Positions 8,903-18,019 of a DNA stretch of 64,000 bases are shown here, one piece after another. The translations under genes and the position numbers were made by a program. The notes beneath the pieces were generated by a model. The model worked only from the letters and a program-made list of their open reading frames with translations, did no database searches and was not told the DNA's origin. The stretch spans positions 99,071 to 163,070 of the forward strand of contig NZ_JADKYY010000006.1 of the NCBI RefSeq assembly GCF_015354315.1, in the 5' to 3' direction. Source of the stretch: Planobacterium oryzisoli. Lineage in GTDB: Bacteria; Bacteroidota; Bacteroidia; Flavobacteriales; Weeksellaceae. Every line of letters starts with the position of its first letter. Within the stretch, counting starts at the first letter, position 1.

Positions 8903-9640
8903 TTACTTTAGGCCGTTTTTCATTATTGCCTTGGCTTTCTCCAGATCTTCCGGAACATCTATTCCTACTCCTACAAACTGGGTTTCTACCATCCGAATTT
9001 TCATACCGTTTTCTAGGTAACGAAGGCATTCAATTTTCTCTGCGATCTCCAAGGGGCTCGCCGAAAGCCGGGCAAACTCCTGGAGTGCTTGTTTACGAAA
9101 GGCATATACCCCAATATGTTTATAGTATCGTACCTCTACACTGCTTTCACGTGCATAAGGCACAACGCTGCGGCTGAAGTAGAGTGCATTGCCCTTAAGG
9201 TCTGTCACCACTTTAACATTGTGGGGACTACGAATTTCATGCTCGTCCTGCAGACGCATTTTTAATGAAGCCAAGGAAACCTCCCTTCTCTGGTCCTGAC
9301 GGAAAACCTCAATGAGATCTTCAAGGGGTTTACGCTCAATAAAAGGTTCATCTCCTTGGACATTGAGTACGATATCGCATTCAATATCACGGGTGGCCTC
9401 TGCAATGCGGTCGCTTCCAGTATCTGCTGGGCCCGTTAATACGGCGTGACCACCTAGGGAATCAATCTCCTGCTTTATTACAGGACTGTCCGTAGCTACA
9501 AAGACTTGCGAAAAAAGTCCTGTGGCTACTACATTCTCATACGTAGTGGCAATAACCGACTTGTCTCCCAACTTCTCCATGAGTTTTCCAGGAAAACGGC
9601 TGGCTTCAAAACGGGCAGGGATCACTGCAATTATCTTCAT
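8903..9640 (-). CDS. kdsB: 3-deoxy-manno-octulosonate cytidylyltransferase (CMP-Kdo synthetase)
   Basis: A 245-residue KdsB of the expected length. The nucleotide-binding N terminus reads IPARFEASRFPGKL (7-20). Also present are VFVATDS near 48, NVQGDEPFI near 93-101 and KHIGVYAFRKQAL near 172. It activates Kdo with CTP for the lipopolysaccharide inner core, in the cytoplasm. It starts 14 bases after the aminotransferase stop, so the two are likely co-transcribed. The call is secure. Confidence 0.96.
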   Translation of the reverse strand: MKIIAVIPARFEASRFPGKLMEKLGDKSVIATTYENVVATGLFSQVFVATDSPVIKQEIDSLGGHAVLTGPADTGSDRIAEATRDIECDIVLNVQGDEPFIERKPLEDLIEVFRQDQRREVSLASLKMRLQDEHEIRSPHNVKVVTDLKGNALYFSRSVVPYARESSVEVRYYKHIGVYAFRKQALQEFARLSASPLEIAEKIECLRYLENGMKIRMVETQFVGVGIDVPEDLEKAKAIMKNGLK

Positions 9641-9654
9641 GCGGTTGGAATTTT

Positions 9655-10911
9655 TTATTTGGCAAGTGCCGATAGAGCTTTTTGTAGTCTCGGGATTAGT
9701 TCTTCAATTTCTTCCTTGGAAACTGCCCCCACGGAAGCTCTAAACCATGGAAAATCCCCTGCGGCACCAAAAGCGGAAAACGGAACCAATGCTACTCCCG
9801 CTTCTTTAATCAGGTAAAATACCAAATCAGAACTGGTATTAATGGTGCTGCCTTGGGGAGCGGTATACCCAAGATAATCCAGTTTAACAGTAAGATAGAG
9901 TGCACCCATCGGTTCAATACTATCGGTATGATAACCCTCTGATTTTAGCTCCTGCATTCCTTGATGAAGTGCGGATAAGCTACTTTGAAGCTGTTTTTTA
10001 TAAGTTGAGACGAAGTGCTCTACCTCCTGGGCATGTGCAAGGTACTCGCCCATGGCATGCTGCTCTGGCTTAGGGGCCCATGCGCCTACATGGCCCAGGA
10101 ACGACTTCATAGGGTCCATTATTTCCTTAGGACCAAAGGCCCAGCCTACACGTACTCCGGTGGCTGCAAAACATTTAGAGGATCCGTCAATATATACCGT
10201 ATAAGGCCTCATCTCTTCAAAAAGACCTACAGGGTGGACATGGCTCTTGCCAAAGGTCAAAAGCGCATATATTTGATCGTAGAGAAGATAAAGTGGTTTC
10301 TTTCCAGGTTCACGTCGCGAGTTTATATCCAGCACCATCTGGCATATTTCACTAAGCTGCTGTTCGGTATACATGGTACCGGTGGGGTTCTGCGGAGAGC
10401 ATAATGTAAGTAATACGGCATCCTCACACACAGAGCGCAACTGCGAGGCAGTAGGTAGGAAGTTGGTGCTTTCGTCGGTCTTAACTTCTACTGGAGTGGC
10501 ACCACTCAAATAGACATAATGGTTGTTATTCCAAGACGGCACAGGATATACCACCTTTTCTGCTGGGTCTACTAGGGTTTTATAAGCGGCGTAAATAAGT
10601 GGTCTGGAACCACCTGCCACCAGAATATCGCCGCTCCCATACTTGAGATTCCAGCGTTTTTCGATATCGTTTGAAATACTGTTTCTTAGAGACAGTAGAC
10701 CATTAGCAGGGGGATAATTTGTAAGATTCTCTGCATAAGCTCTAGATATGCCCTCTTTTAGTTCTTGAGGAATGGGATAGATAGCGGAATTCAGATCCCC
10801 AATCGTTAAGTTGGAAATTTCCTGTCCCTGGGTTTTGAGTTCGTTAACTTCATTTCCGATTTTAATGATTTCAGAGCCTATCAGGTTCTCTGCTAAAGAA
10901 GATATCTTCAC
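9655..10911 (-). CDS. Class I/II aminotransferase (aspartate-aminotransferase-like)
   Basis: A 418-residue fold-type I PLP enzyme. It has SPQNPTGT near 172-179, with the PLP-contacting N175, a YDQIY aspartate/tyrosine pair at 211-215 and the PLP lysine K246 in GSSKCFAATGVRVGW. The C-terminal FRASVG near 391 carries the substrate-binding arginine. The substrate cannot be told from sequence; aspartate or aromatic/branched amino acids are the usual candidates. The start is GTG at 10911. It is upstream of kdsB by 14 bases. The 87-base gap to the mutase gene upstream shows no clear terminator, so the transcript may be longer. Confidence 0.85.
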   Translation of the reverse strand: MKISSLAENLIGSEIIKIGNEVNELKTQGQEISNLTIGDLNSAIYPIPQELKEGISRAYAENLTNYPPANGLLSLRNSISNDIEKRWNLKYGSGDILVAGGSRPLIYAAYKTLVDPAEKVVYPVPSWNNNHYVYLSGATPVEVKTDESTNFLPTASQLRSVCEDAVLLTLCSPQNPTGTMYTEQQLSEICQMVLDINSRREPGKKPLYLLYDQIYALLTFGKSHVHPVGLFEEMRPYTVYIDGSSKCFAATGVRVGWAFGPKEIMDPMKSFLGHVGAWAPKPEQHAMGEYLAHAQEVEHFVSTYKKQLQSSLSALHQGMQELKSEGYHTDSIEPMGALYLTVKLDYLGYTAPQGSTINTSSDLVFYLIKEAGVALVPFSAFGAAGDFPWFRASVGAVSKEEIEELIPRLQKALSALAK

Positions 10912-10998
10912 GGTCGTATATTTTTATTCATTTTAATAATAGGTGGCTTCTTAAGGGTAATGTGTTTTTGGTTCTGCCCCTTTTTAGTCCCAAAGGAA

Positions 10999-12711
10999 CT
11001 AGAGATTCAGATCGGCTTTGACCTGGTCTATTTTTGCTTCAAGCAACTGAAGCTTTGCTTTAAATTCCTCCTTATTTGCTAGTGTCTCCTTTACCGAAAC
11101 ATAAAATTTGATCTTGGGTTCGGTACCCGAAGGCCGAATACATACTTTGGTACCGTCTACTGTATAATAAATCAGAACATTCGACTTAGGAATATCGTCC
11201 ATTACCGAAACGCTGTCGGTAGAGAGCACCTGACAGGTCTGCTCTTTAAAATCTTTGATTTCTTCAATGGGCGAGCCGGCAAGTTCTCTTGGAGGGTTTG
11301 CCCGAAAATCATGCATCATCTGCTGGATTTGCTCTGCTCCTTCCCTTCCCTTTCTAACTACGTTGATCAGGCCTTCGTAATACAGGCCCGTGGAAGTATA
11401 AATTTCAATCAAATACTCGTACATGGTTTTGCCTTGAGCCTTGCACCATGCAGCAATTTCGCATGCCAGCAGTATGGAGCCGCACGAATCCTTATCTCGG
11501 ACAAAATCACCTGTCATAAAACCAAAACTCTCCTCACCTCCACAAACAAATTTCTCAATCCCTTCATAGTCGCGGATCATCTTTCCAATCCATTTAAATC
11601 CGGTAAGGCCCACCTTGCAATCCACTCCAAACTTTTGTGCTATGTCAAAGAAAATATCCGAAGTTACAATAGTGGATCCAATGAATTCTGTACCCGTGAT
11701 GCGCCCGCTTTTTTTCCACTGCTCCAAAATATAATGGGTCAAGATAGTATTGCACTGGTTTCCATTTAAGAGTTGCATCTCTCCCTCGAGATTACGTACA
11801 GCAATTCCTAGACGGTCTCCGTCAGGATCGGTTCCAATCACAATATCGGCGTTGGTAATCCGCGCTAGGTCCATAGCCATCTCCAAGGCGGCAGGTTCCT
11901 CTGGGTTGGGACTCTCCACTGTTGGGAAATTTCCGCTTGGAATCATTTGCTCACGTACCAGATCAATTTTTTTAAAACCAGCCTGCTTCAAAGCCTGGGG
12001 AACAGTTGTATAGGTAGTTCCGTGGATGGAGGTAAATACAATATTCAAATCCTCATAACCCACATTCTGGTACGTGCTGTTTGAAATACAGGCCTCGATA
12101 TATGCTTGATCCTGCGACTCATCCAACCACTCGATAAGGGCATCATTCCCCTCAAACTTGATTTCTGAGAACTCCACGGAGTACACCTCTCTTATGATAG
12201 CTTCATCGTGAGGAGGTACAATCTGAGCCCCGTCGTTCCAATATACTTTATACCCATTGTATTCCGGTGGATTGTGCGAAGCCGTAAGCACAATACCTGC
12301 ATGGCAACTCTTGTCCCTTACGGTGAAGGAAAGTTCTGGCGTAGGGCGATGCTCCTTAAATAGAAGCACGTGGATACCGTTGGCGGTAAGTACATCGGCT
12401 ACCAGTTTTCCAAATTCCTTGGAGTTGTTTCGCACGTCGTAGGCAATTGCCACTTTTATTTTATCCGAAGGAAATTGGCCGTGAAGGTAATTGGCAAGTC
12501 CTTGGGTTGCCTGTCCCAAAGTATACTTATTTAGTCGGTTCGTACCAACACCCATAATACCACGCATACCGCCGGTTCCGAATTCCAATTCGCGGTAAAA
12601 ACTGTCTTCCAAATCGGGAGACGCTGAATTGATGAGCATTTCAACGGCCGAACGTGTTTCCTGATCGAACGACTCAGCAAGCCAAAGTTTTGCTTTTTCT
12701 AATGTTGTCAT
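10999..12711 (-). CDS. Phosphohexomutase (phosphoglucomutase / phosphomannomutase)
   Basis: A 570-residue alpha-D-phosphohexomutase, the long form found in Bacteroidota. The four functional loops are visible: the phosphoserine loop TASHNPPEYNGYK with S145, the metal loop DPDGDRLG, the sugar loop GGEESFG and the phosphate loop RPSGTEPKIKFY. It interconverts hexose 1- and 6-phosphates. It could feed glucose-1-phosphate to the glgC/glgA/glgB genes at 54.7-59.4 kb, and mannose-1-phosphate to glycan synthesis. It starts 4 bases after the GIN lipoprotein stop, so translation may be coupled. Sugar preference is unproven. Confidence 0.92.
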   Translation of the reverse strand: MTTLEKAKLWLAESFDQETRSAVEMLINSASPDLEDSFYRELEFGTGGMRGIMGVGTNRLNKYTLGQATQGLANYLHGQFPSDKIKVAIAYDVRNNSKEFGKLVADVLTANGIHVLLFKEHRPTPELSFTVRDKSCHAGIVLTASHNPPEYNGYKVYWNDGAQIVPPHDEAIIREVYSVEFSEIKFEGNDALIEWLDESQDQAYIEACISNSTYQNVGYEDLNIVFTSIHGTTYTTVPQALKQAGFKKIDLVREQMIPSGNFPTVESPNPEEPAALEMAMDLARITNADIVIGTDPDGDRLGIAVRNLEGEMQLLNGNQCNTILTHYILEQWKKSGRITGTEFIGSTIVTSDIFFDIAQKFGVDCKVGLTGFKWIGKMIRDYEGIEKFVCGGEESFGFMTGDFVRDKDSCGSILLACEIAAWCKAQGKTMYEYLIEIYTSTGLYYEGLINVVRKGREGAEQIQQMMHDFRANPPRELAGSPIEEIKDFKEQTCQVLSTDSVSVMDDIPKSNVLIYYTVDGTKVCIRPSGTEPKIKFYVSVKETLANKEEFKAKLQLLEAKIDQVKADLNL

Positions 12712-12715
12712 AGTG

Positions 12716-13429
12716 TCAATCTAATTTTTTGTTTTCAATCCGCACTGACGGCTCACTCTTCAAGCGCGACACGGGAGAGTTGTAGTATAATAATTTGGCG
12801 GTATTCTGCAGTCTGCCTTTTAAGGTATCTACTGCATAAACCTCTGTATAACTTCCATTCTGAGCATCTAAATCTAGTACCTCTATACGGTGGTATGGGG
12901 CAATTATATGCGCTGTATCTCGAATTTTAAGTTCCGCATATCTGCTTTTACCCGTCAGGTTGGCGCGGGACAGTTCCTTCATCTGTAGTTCCAATTGCTC
13001 TGAGGACACTGCCCCTATGAACTTGGAGTTACCTTCCAACTCCAACCGAAGGGAGGGGCTTTGAATGGCGCTGGAGAGGGTAAGTTCTACTTGGTCCTTT
13101 AAATGGATTTTTTCAATGGGTCGGGAAGAATAAATGGTAACATTATAAAAATCGTTACCTGCCACTTTCCTTTTCTCTTTAATTTCTAAAGTGTGGTTTC
13201 GTACATTCAAGCTTAAGTTATCCGCTATATTCTGATAGGTCTCCACCTCCACTGCATTCTCCTTGCCCAGGACATAAAAGACTCTATAATTTCCTTCCAA
13301 ATGCATCTGGGAAAAGGAATCCACCTTTTCACTTCTTAAGGCCAGCTCACCCTTCGGAGTGATGTCACCACATCCAAGCAGGAAAACCATTGCGGAGCAT
13401 AGCAGCAAAAAAAAATACTTAAATTTCAT
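12716..13429 (-). CDS. GIN-domain (DUF2807) lipoprotein
   Basis: A 237-residue protein with a lipoprotein signal ending at FLLGC (C20). It is followed by the repetitive beta-helix-like strands of the DUF2807 'head GIN' domain, with the characteristic YQNIADNLSLNVRNHTLEI and SRPIEKIHLKDQVELTLS patterns. Such proteins are widespread in Bacteroidota and have no firm function; adhesin-like or surface roles are proposed. The start overlaps the end of the glycosyltransferase gene by 11 bases and the stop is 4 bases from the mutase, so all three are one transcription unit. Confidence 0.82.
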   Translation of the reverse strand: MKFKYFFLLLCSAMVFLLGCGDITPKGELALRSEKVDSFSQMHLEGNYRVFYVLGKENAVEVETYQNIADNLSLNVRNHTLEIKEKRKVAGNDFYNVTIYSSRPIEKIHLKDQVELTLSSAIQSPSLRLELEGNSKFIGAVSSEQLELQMKELSRANLTGKSRYAELKIRDTAHIIAPYHRIEVLDLDAQNGSYTEVYAVDTLKGRLQNTAKLLYYNSPVSRLKSEPSVRIENKKLD

Positions 13430-14369
13430 CTTCTATATGGTAGTTTTTTTGCGAACGGTGGGTACGGATGATTAGCTCTCCCAGAAATCCACCAATAAAT
13501 AAAAGCGTACCCATCAACATTAAAGTAAGAGCTAGAAAAAACAGCGGATTATCGGTCAGTAAGTTTCCATAGATCCCACGCGCCACGCTGATTAGTTTAG
13601 AAATGCCCAACCAGGCGGCCGATAGAAAACCTAAGATGAACATAAGGGTTCCTACCGCCCCAAAGAAGTGCATGGGACGTGCGCCAAACCGACTGACAAA
13701 CCAAAGGGTCACCAGATCCAAAAAACCCCTAATAAATCGTTCGCTGCCAAACTTAGAGACACCATAGGGCCGCGCTTGATGCTGTACGGGTTTTTCCGTT
13801 ATTTTCTTGAATCCTGCATTGGCAGCCAGTACCGGGATATAGCGATGCATATCCCCGTGGACATCGATATTTTTGACTACTTGTTTTCTATAGGCTTTCA
13901 GACCACAGTTAAAATCATGAAGGCTCACACCCGAAACCCTGCGCGCTGCTGCATTGAATAACTTGGAAGGAATATTTTTCGTCATCACGTTATCGTAGCG
14001 CTTCTTTTTCCATCCTGAAACTATATCGAGCTGCTCTTCCAAAAGCAATTTTCTCAGCTCAGGGATTTCTTCAGGAAAATCCTGCAGGTCTGCATCCATG
14101 GTAATTACTACATCACCACGGACCCGTTCAAATGCAGCATGAAGTGCTTGGGACTTGCCGTAGTTCCGGGCGAATTTGATGCCGTGGACCTGAGGGAATT
14201 GTACCTTTAAATTTTCTATGATACTCCAGGAGAGATCGGTACTCCCATCGTCTACAAACCACACTTCATAACGAAGGTCATTCTCATTGCATACGCGGTG
14301 GATGCGGGAGAAAAGTTCCTCCAAGGAGGCCTCTTCATTTAAAAGCGGTATTACAATTGATAAATCCAA
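13419..14369 (-). CDS. Family-2 glycosyltransferase, DPM1/GtrB-like, with two membrane helices
   Basis: A 316-residue polyisoprenyl-phosphate glycosyltransferase. The GT-A domain (about 1-220) opens with LSIVIPLLNEEASLEELF, has the donor-binding VDDGSTD near 40 and the metal-binding DADLQD near 94. Two hydrophobic helices (about 235-258 and 270-297) anchor it in the inner membrane. Relatives load glucose, mannose or 4-amino-arabinose onto undecaprenyl phosphate for later transfer outside the cytoplasm. It lies 47 bases after the DUF4199 gene and overlaps the GIN lipoprotein gene. The sugar is unknown. Confidence 0.9.
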   Translation of the reverse strand: MDLSIVIPLLNEEASLEELFSRIHRVCNENDLRYEVWFVDDGSTDLSWSIIENLKVQFPQVHGIKFARNYGKSQALHAAFERVRGDVVITMDADLQDFPEEIPELRKLLLEEQLDIVSGWKKKRYDNVMTKNIPSKLFNAAARRVSGVSLHDFNCGLKAYRKQVVKNIDVHGDMHRYIPVLAANAGFKKITEKPVQHQARPYGVSKFGSERFIRGFLDLVTLWFVSRFGARPMHFFGAVGTLMFILGFLSAAWLGISKLISVARGIYGNLLTDNPLFFLALTLMLMGTLLFIGGFLGELIIRTHRSQKNYHIEDEI

Positions 14370-14416
14370 GGGCTATAGTTTTTCTTTAGTTTTGTCTTCT
14401 TTAATAATTAGTAAAA

Positions 14417-14998
14417 TTACGTATTACTTCTGGTTCTGAAAAAAGATCCAAAAAATAAGGACAAAAGTAAAAAATAGGCACTGTAGCCGGCAAAGATATA
14501 CAGGAAATATTTCACCGAGAACATATCTTCCTTACGCTGGCGTTTGGCCTCAATCCGTTCGATACCTTGCTGGTATTTTGTTTCAATATCTTTCATTTCT
14601 GCACTTTCCGGCTTAAACACTTTACTCCCCCTCTCATACTCGTCATCGAGTGCCGTCTTAAAACTCTCTATATATTGATAGTTCAGAAGGTCCTTGGTAT
14701 CGGGATCCACATAATTTATGTAAAGAAAAATAGATCCCAGAGAAAGTGCACCTCCTATAAACATTGGTATGAAAGCTCGTCCGTAGGCTTCCTTAAAACT
14801 GACTCTTTTTTTATGTTTTACGTAAGTAGTTACAGAGAGAAGCGCTCCAAGAGCAAATAATAATGGAAGTAAAAAGGCACTTAATGTTACGGAGTTGCGG
14901 TAGTAATCTACATCTCTGAAGAAAATATTGGTTATAAAAAATGCCAGGATAATTGCGGTAAAAATAAGCAGACCAACGGCATATACATTTTTAAACAT
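14417..14998 (-). CDS. DUF4199 family membrane protein
   Basis: A 193-residue protein with four hydrophobic segments (about 6-26, 36-57, 75-96 and 165-187) and a charged, probably coiled stretch between the third and fourth. This matches DUF4199, a Bacteroidota inner-membrane family without known function. It is the first gene of the unit that continues into the family-2 glycosyltransferase, and this pairing suggests a helper role in envelope glycan or lipid-linked sugar handling. That role is inference only. Confidence 0.8.
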   Translation of the reverse strand: MFKNVYAVGLLIFTAIILAFFITNIFFRDVDYYRNSVTLSAFLLPLLFALGALLSVTTYVKHKKRVSFKEAYGRAFIPMFIGGALSLGSIFLYINYVDPDTKDLLNYQYIESFKTALDDEYERGSKVFKPESAEMKDIETKYQQGIERIEAKRQRKEDMFSVKYFLYIFAGYSAYFLLLSLFFGSFFRTRSNT

Positions 14999-15038
14999 GG
15001 AGGTAATTTTCGGGTTAGTGAGAAAAAGTTATTCTTAT

Positions 15039-15068
15039 TTTGAAATTTAAATTTTTGCCTTATCTTTG
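15039..15068 (+). promoter_or_regulatory. Promoter of the SRP RNA gene
   Basis: TTTG at 15039-15042, an 18-base spacer and TATCTTTG at 15061-15068 give a near-ideal Bacteroidota promoter. The mature RNA would begin at about 15073. Confidence 0.8.
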
Positions 15069-15072
15069 CAGT

Positions 15073-15166
15073 GGCAAGTCCTACACAACCAGCTCCTGAG
15101 AATCCTCCAGGGCGGGAACGCAGCAAAGGTAATCGGTTGTAGCGGTGTGATGTAGATCGCTTGCCA
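15073..15166 (+). ncRNA. ffs: Signal recognition particle RNA, small bacterial (4.5S) type
   Basis: The conserved SRP domain IV core is visible at about 15105-15128: CCAGGGCGGGAACGCAGCA, matching the Ffh-binding pattern with its GGAA-type tetraloop side and AGCA internal loop. The ends pair as GGCAAG (15073-15078) with CTTGCC (15160-15165), and a run of T follows immediately as an intrinsic terminator. Length is about 94 bases. With Ffh it targets membrane proteins to the Sec translocon. It lies in the gap between the DUF4199 gene and the MBL hydrolase, on the opposite strand. The terminal stem, core and promoter all agree. Confidence 0.92.
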
Positions 15167-15177
15167 TTTTTTTGTTT

Positions 15178-15858
15178 CTATACTTCCCATTCTTCACCCA
15201 GTTCCGGTAGTTTTAATTCAATGTCCATCGCTTCAAAATAGGCTTTGGCCTTTTGATGATCAATAGAAATAGGTGGAAACGTATCAAAGTGGCAGCCTAC
15301 GACATGAGCACAATCCAATAGATTTTTTGCCGCATATGCTGCCTTCTTATAGTCCATGGTATAATGCCCACCCACTGGCAGAATGGAAATACTTATCGGT
15401 CCATAAAACTCCTTTAGAAGCTTCATTTCCATTGTTAGACCGGTGTCTCCAGCCAAATACAGGTTCCCTCCCTCGGACTGCAGCAAATATCCACAACTCA
15501 AACCACCATAACTTCCATCCGGAAACGAGCTGGTGTGCAGCGCAGGCACCATATCAATCGAAACCTTTCCTATGTCCAGTGTACCACCGAAGTTTAGATC
15601 GACCATCGAGGAGTGTGAAAAATAGCCACATACTTCGGGCTGAGCAATCAGCGTTGCTTGAGGATAGTGCTCCAAGACTTGCTTGACATCAGCCATATGA
15701 TCTTGGTGCACGTGCGTAAGTAGTATATAGTCCACCTTGGTGCTTTCCAATAGAAATCCGGATTTATCTTTTTGGTAGGAGTAAAAGGGATCTGTAAGAA
15801 TGTTGGTAGTTCCAGTGGTTATAAGGAAACAGTTCTGTCCTAAAAATCGTAATTTCAT
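15178..15858 (-). CDS. UPF0173-type metallo-beta-lactamase-fold hydrolase
   Basis: A 226-residue MBL-fold protein. The metal-binding motif THVHQDHMAD (H49, H51, D53, H54) is intact, a further histidine lies in VPALHTSSFPDG, AGDTGL carries the bridging aspartate, and GCHFDT near 190 the last histidine. This is the UPF0173 (YtkL-like) group, cytoplasmic metal-dependent hydrolases of unknown substrate. It is the last gene of the minus-strand run that includes menA and menB and lies 44 bases after menA. A role in menaquinone metabolism is possible from position only. Confidence 0.88.
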   Translation of the reverse strand: MKLRFLGQNCFLITTGTTNILTDPFYSYQKDKSGFLLESTKVDYILLTHVHQDHMADVKQVLEHYPQATLIAQPEVCGYFSHSSMVDLNFGGTLDIGKVSIDMVPALHTSSFPDGSYGGLSCGYLLQSEGGNLYLAGDTGLTMEMKLLKEFYGPISISILPVGGHYTMDYKKAAYAAKNLLDCAHVVGCHFDTFPPISIDHQKAKAYFEAMDIELKLPELGEEWEV

Positions 15859-15902
15859 AGTCGTAGATTGTGTTCTGGTTGTTACGTTGTATACTATGTG
15901 CT

Positions 15903-16832
15903 TCAGTACATATTAAGTCCTGCTGCAAGCAGAATGCTTGTGGCAAAGGTGATAATTCCAATCTGCTTTAAGAATCCATCGAGCTCCTCACGGGATTTAC
16001 TCTGGAGAATTCTTCTGCGCAGGGCCGCGGTTGGGAAAAGCATTACCATTACAATAAAGGCGTAGTACTGCCCTTTTTCATGCAGACCATTAAGCATCAG
16101 GAAGACCAATAGTAGAATGTGAGGCAACTGCAGTAGTACCATCTGGTAAATCATTGCATTTCTATACCCCAAACGCAGGGCTAGAGTCTTCTTACCCGTA
16201 ATACGATCCGATTCCATATCCCGCATGTTATTTAGATTCAATACTGCCGCGCTGAAGAGCCCTATCGCCGAGGCAGGCAAAAGCATATCCCAATGAAATT
16301 CTCTGGTAAAGAGGTAATAACTGCCACACACAGAAAGAATCCCAAAGAACAGAAATACCATAATGTCCCCAAGCCCCATATATCCATAAGGTTTTCTACC
16401 GAGTGTATACCCTACAGCCGCCAATATACTCAGTATACCCAGTACCAGCAGCACCGTAAATCCTTTGTGAAATCCGTCCTGTAAGAATGCAACATAGAGT
16501 AAGGCCAGCGTCGCTATAAGAGAAAGCACTGCCACCAGAACGATAGCCATTCGCATGCTTTTCGAAGAAATCTTCCCCGAGGCTACGCTACGAGCCTCTG
16601 CAGAGGAGCTACGTAGCGAGTCGGTACCTTTCAAGGCATCTCCATAATCGTTAGCATAGTTAGAAAGCACCTGGTAAAGAAGAGTAACCAAAAGGGCCAG
16701 AACAAAGACCTCTATATTCCATTTGCCCTCTGCCTCACTCATCCGCCAACGTGCTATAAAGGAGCCTACAATAATTCCACTTAAGGACAAAGGAAGCGTC
16801 CTAAGGCGTGCCGCCTTAATCCATTCAGACAT
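15903..16832 (-). CDS. menA: 1,4-dihydroxy-2-naphthoate polyprenyltransferase
   Basis: A 309-residue UbiA-superfamily membrane enzyme with about nine helices. The prenyl-diphosphate binding motif is NDYGDALKGTD (61-71), and the second acidic motif is NMRDMESDRITGKKTLA near 206. It joins a polyprenyl chain to DHNA to give demethylmenaquinone, in the inner membrane. menB lies 42 bases upstream on the same strand, which confirms the assignment among UbiA proteins. Confidence 0.94.
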   Translation of the reverse strand: MSEWIKAARLRTLPLSLSGIIVGSFIARWRMSEAEGKWNIEVFVLALLVTLLYQVLSNYANDYGDALKGTDSLRSSSAEARSVASGKISSKSMRMAIVLVAVLSLIATLALLYVAFLQDGFHKGFTVLLVLGILSILAAVGYTLGRKPYGYMGLGDIMVFLFFGILSVCGSYYLFTREFHWDMLLPASAIGLFSAAVLNLNNMRDMESDRITGKKTLALRLGYRNAMIYQMVLLQLPHILLLVFLMLNGLHEKGQYYAFIVMVMLFPTAALRRRILQSKSREELDGFLKQIGIITFATSILLAAGLNMY

Positions 16833-16874
16833 AGTTGTTATTTAAAATGATGTATGTAGTTTCGTAAGTTTTTC

Positions 16875-17711
16875 TTACGATATCCACTGGTTCTCACCAA
16901 AATCAGGTTTGCGTTTTTCAAGAAAAGCATTTCTACCCTCTTTAGCTTCTTCCGTCATATAGGCAAGACGGGTAGCCTCCCCTGCAAATACTTGCTGTCC
17001 AACCATACCGTCGTCGGTAAGGTTCATCGCAAATTTTAGCATCCGTATTGAAGTAGGTGATTTGGCCAGGATTTCCTGCGCCCATTGGTAGGCCGTCTGC
17101 TCCAGGTCCTGATGATCCACCACTTCATTGACCATTCCCATCTCAAAGGCTTCCTGGGCACTGTAATTTCGTCCTAAAAAGAATATTTCGCGCGCTTTTT
17201 TCTGTCCTACCATTTTTGCCAGATAGGCGGATCCGTATCCCCCGTCAAAGCTGGTAACGTCGGCATCCGTTTGCTTGAAGATTGCGTGTTCTTTACTGGC
17301 AAGGGTCAGATCGCACACCACATGGAGGGAGTGCCCTCCACCAACTGCCCAACCGTTTACCACTGCAATGACTGCCTTAGGCATAAATCGAATTAGGCGT
17401 TGTACCTCCAGTATGTTAAGCCTATGCCTGCCGTCGGTCCCTACATAGCCTTTCTCGCCCCGCGCTTTTTGATCACCACCACTGCAGAATGCATGGACCC
17501 CGTCCTTGGGACTAGGACCCTCTCCAGTTAATAGAACCACTCCAATGGAGGGATCTTCCGAAGCGTCATAAAAAGCATCATAAAGCTCTGAGGTAGTTTG
17601 TGGACGAAATGCATTACGTACCTCCGGACGGTTAAACGCAATTCGTGCTACACCTCCAGACTTTTTATAGGTAATATCTTGGTATTCTTTAACGGTTTTC
17701 CATTCGTTCAT
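16875..17711 (-). CDS. menB: 1,4-dihydroxy-2-naphthoyl-CoA synthase
   Basis: A 278-residue crotonase-fold enzyme, the usual MenB length. It opens with EYQDITYKKSGGVARIAFNRPEVRNAF, has a FCSGGDQ oxyanion segment near 86, GGGHSLHVVCDLTLAS near 125 and TDADVTSFDGGYGSAYLA near 150, the last diagnostic for MenB among crotonases. It cyclises o-succinylbenzoyl-CoA to DHNA-CoA. A much longer frame runs upstream to 17846, but those residues overlap the end of the DUF2007 gene and look non-homologous, so ATG 17711 is chosen. It forms an operon with menA. Confidence 0.95.
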   Translation of the reverse strand: MNEWKTVKEYQDITYKKSGGVARIAFNRPEVRNAFRPQTTSELYDAFYDASEDPSIGVVLLTGEGPSPKDGVHAFCSGGDQKARGEKGYVGTDGRHRLNILEVQRLIRFMPKAVIAVVNGWAVGGGHSLHVVCDLTLASKEHAIFKQTDADVTSFDGGYGSAYLAKMVGQKKAREIFFLGRNYSAQEAFEMGMVNEVVDHQDLEQTAYQWAQEILAKSPTSIRMLKFAMNLTDDGMVGQQVFAGEATRLAYMTEEAKEGRNAFLEKRKPDFGENQWIS

Positions 17712-17781
17712 TGTGGTAATATTTTCGGTAAAAATAAGTAAAATAAACCCACAAAAAAAGCACGGAATAAGAGACAAATTG

Positions 17782-18009
17782 CTACAGATCTTGTTGGTCT
17801 TCCTCCAGTAGAGCCGATTGCTGCAAAATTTCCAAAGCACGTGCAAAATCCCTCTCTCCTACTTTCAGAAGGTAGTTTTCCGCCACAGGCATCACTGCCA
17901 CATTATTGACATATTCATTATGTACGTAGGAAATAATTCCATGGGCTTCCAATAGGCCTTGTGCGATCTGTACTTGGTGCAGCATAAAAGTGCGGTATAC
18001 GGTTTTCAT
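17782..18009 (-). CDS. DUF2007-type putative signal-transducing protein
   Basis: A 75-residue protein. The pattern VYRTFMLHQVQIAQGLLEAHGI, then NYLLKVGERDFARALEIL, is typical of DUF2007 (PII-like, ferredoxin-like fold), whose function is unknown. It starts 10 bases after the amino-acid permease stop and is read with it. menB begins 70 bases downstream. The C-terminal tail is acidic (EEDQQDL). Confidence 0.8.
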   Translation of the reverse strand: MKTVYRTFMLHQVQIAQGLLEAHGIISYVHNEYVNNVAVMPVAENYLLKVGERDFARALEILQQSALLEEDQQDL

Positions 18010-18019
18010 ACGGATAGAA

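Noticed and set aside
15105..15166. A tRNA or tmRNA candidate in the gap before the MBL hydrolase
   Set aside because: The conserved core and closing stem match small SRP RNA, and no cloverleaf is seen.
17712..17846. A 45-residue N-terminal extension of MenB
   Set aside because: It overlaps the end of the DUF2007 gene, does not look like the MenB family and gives an oversized protein.
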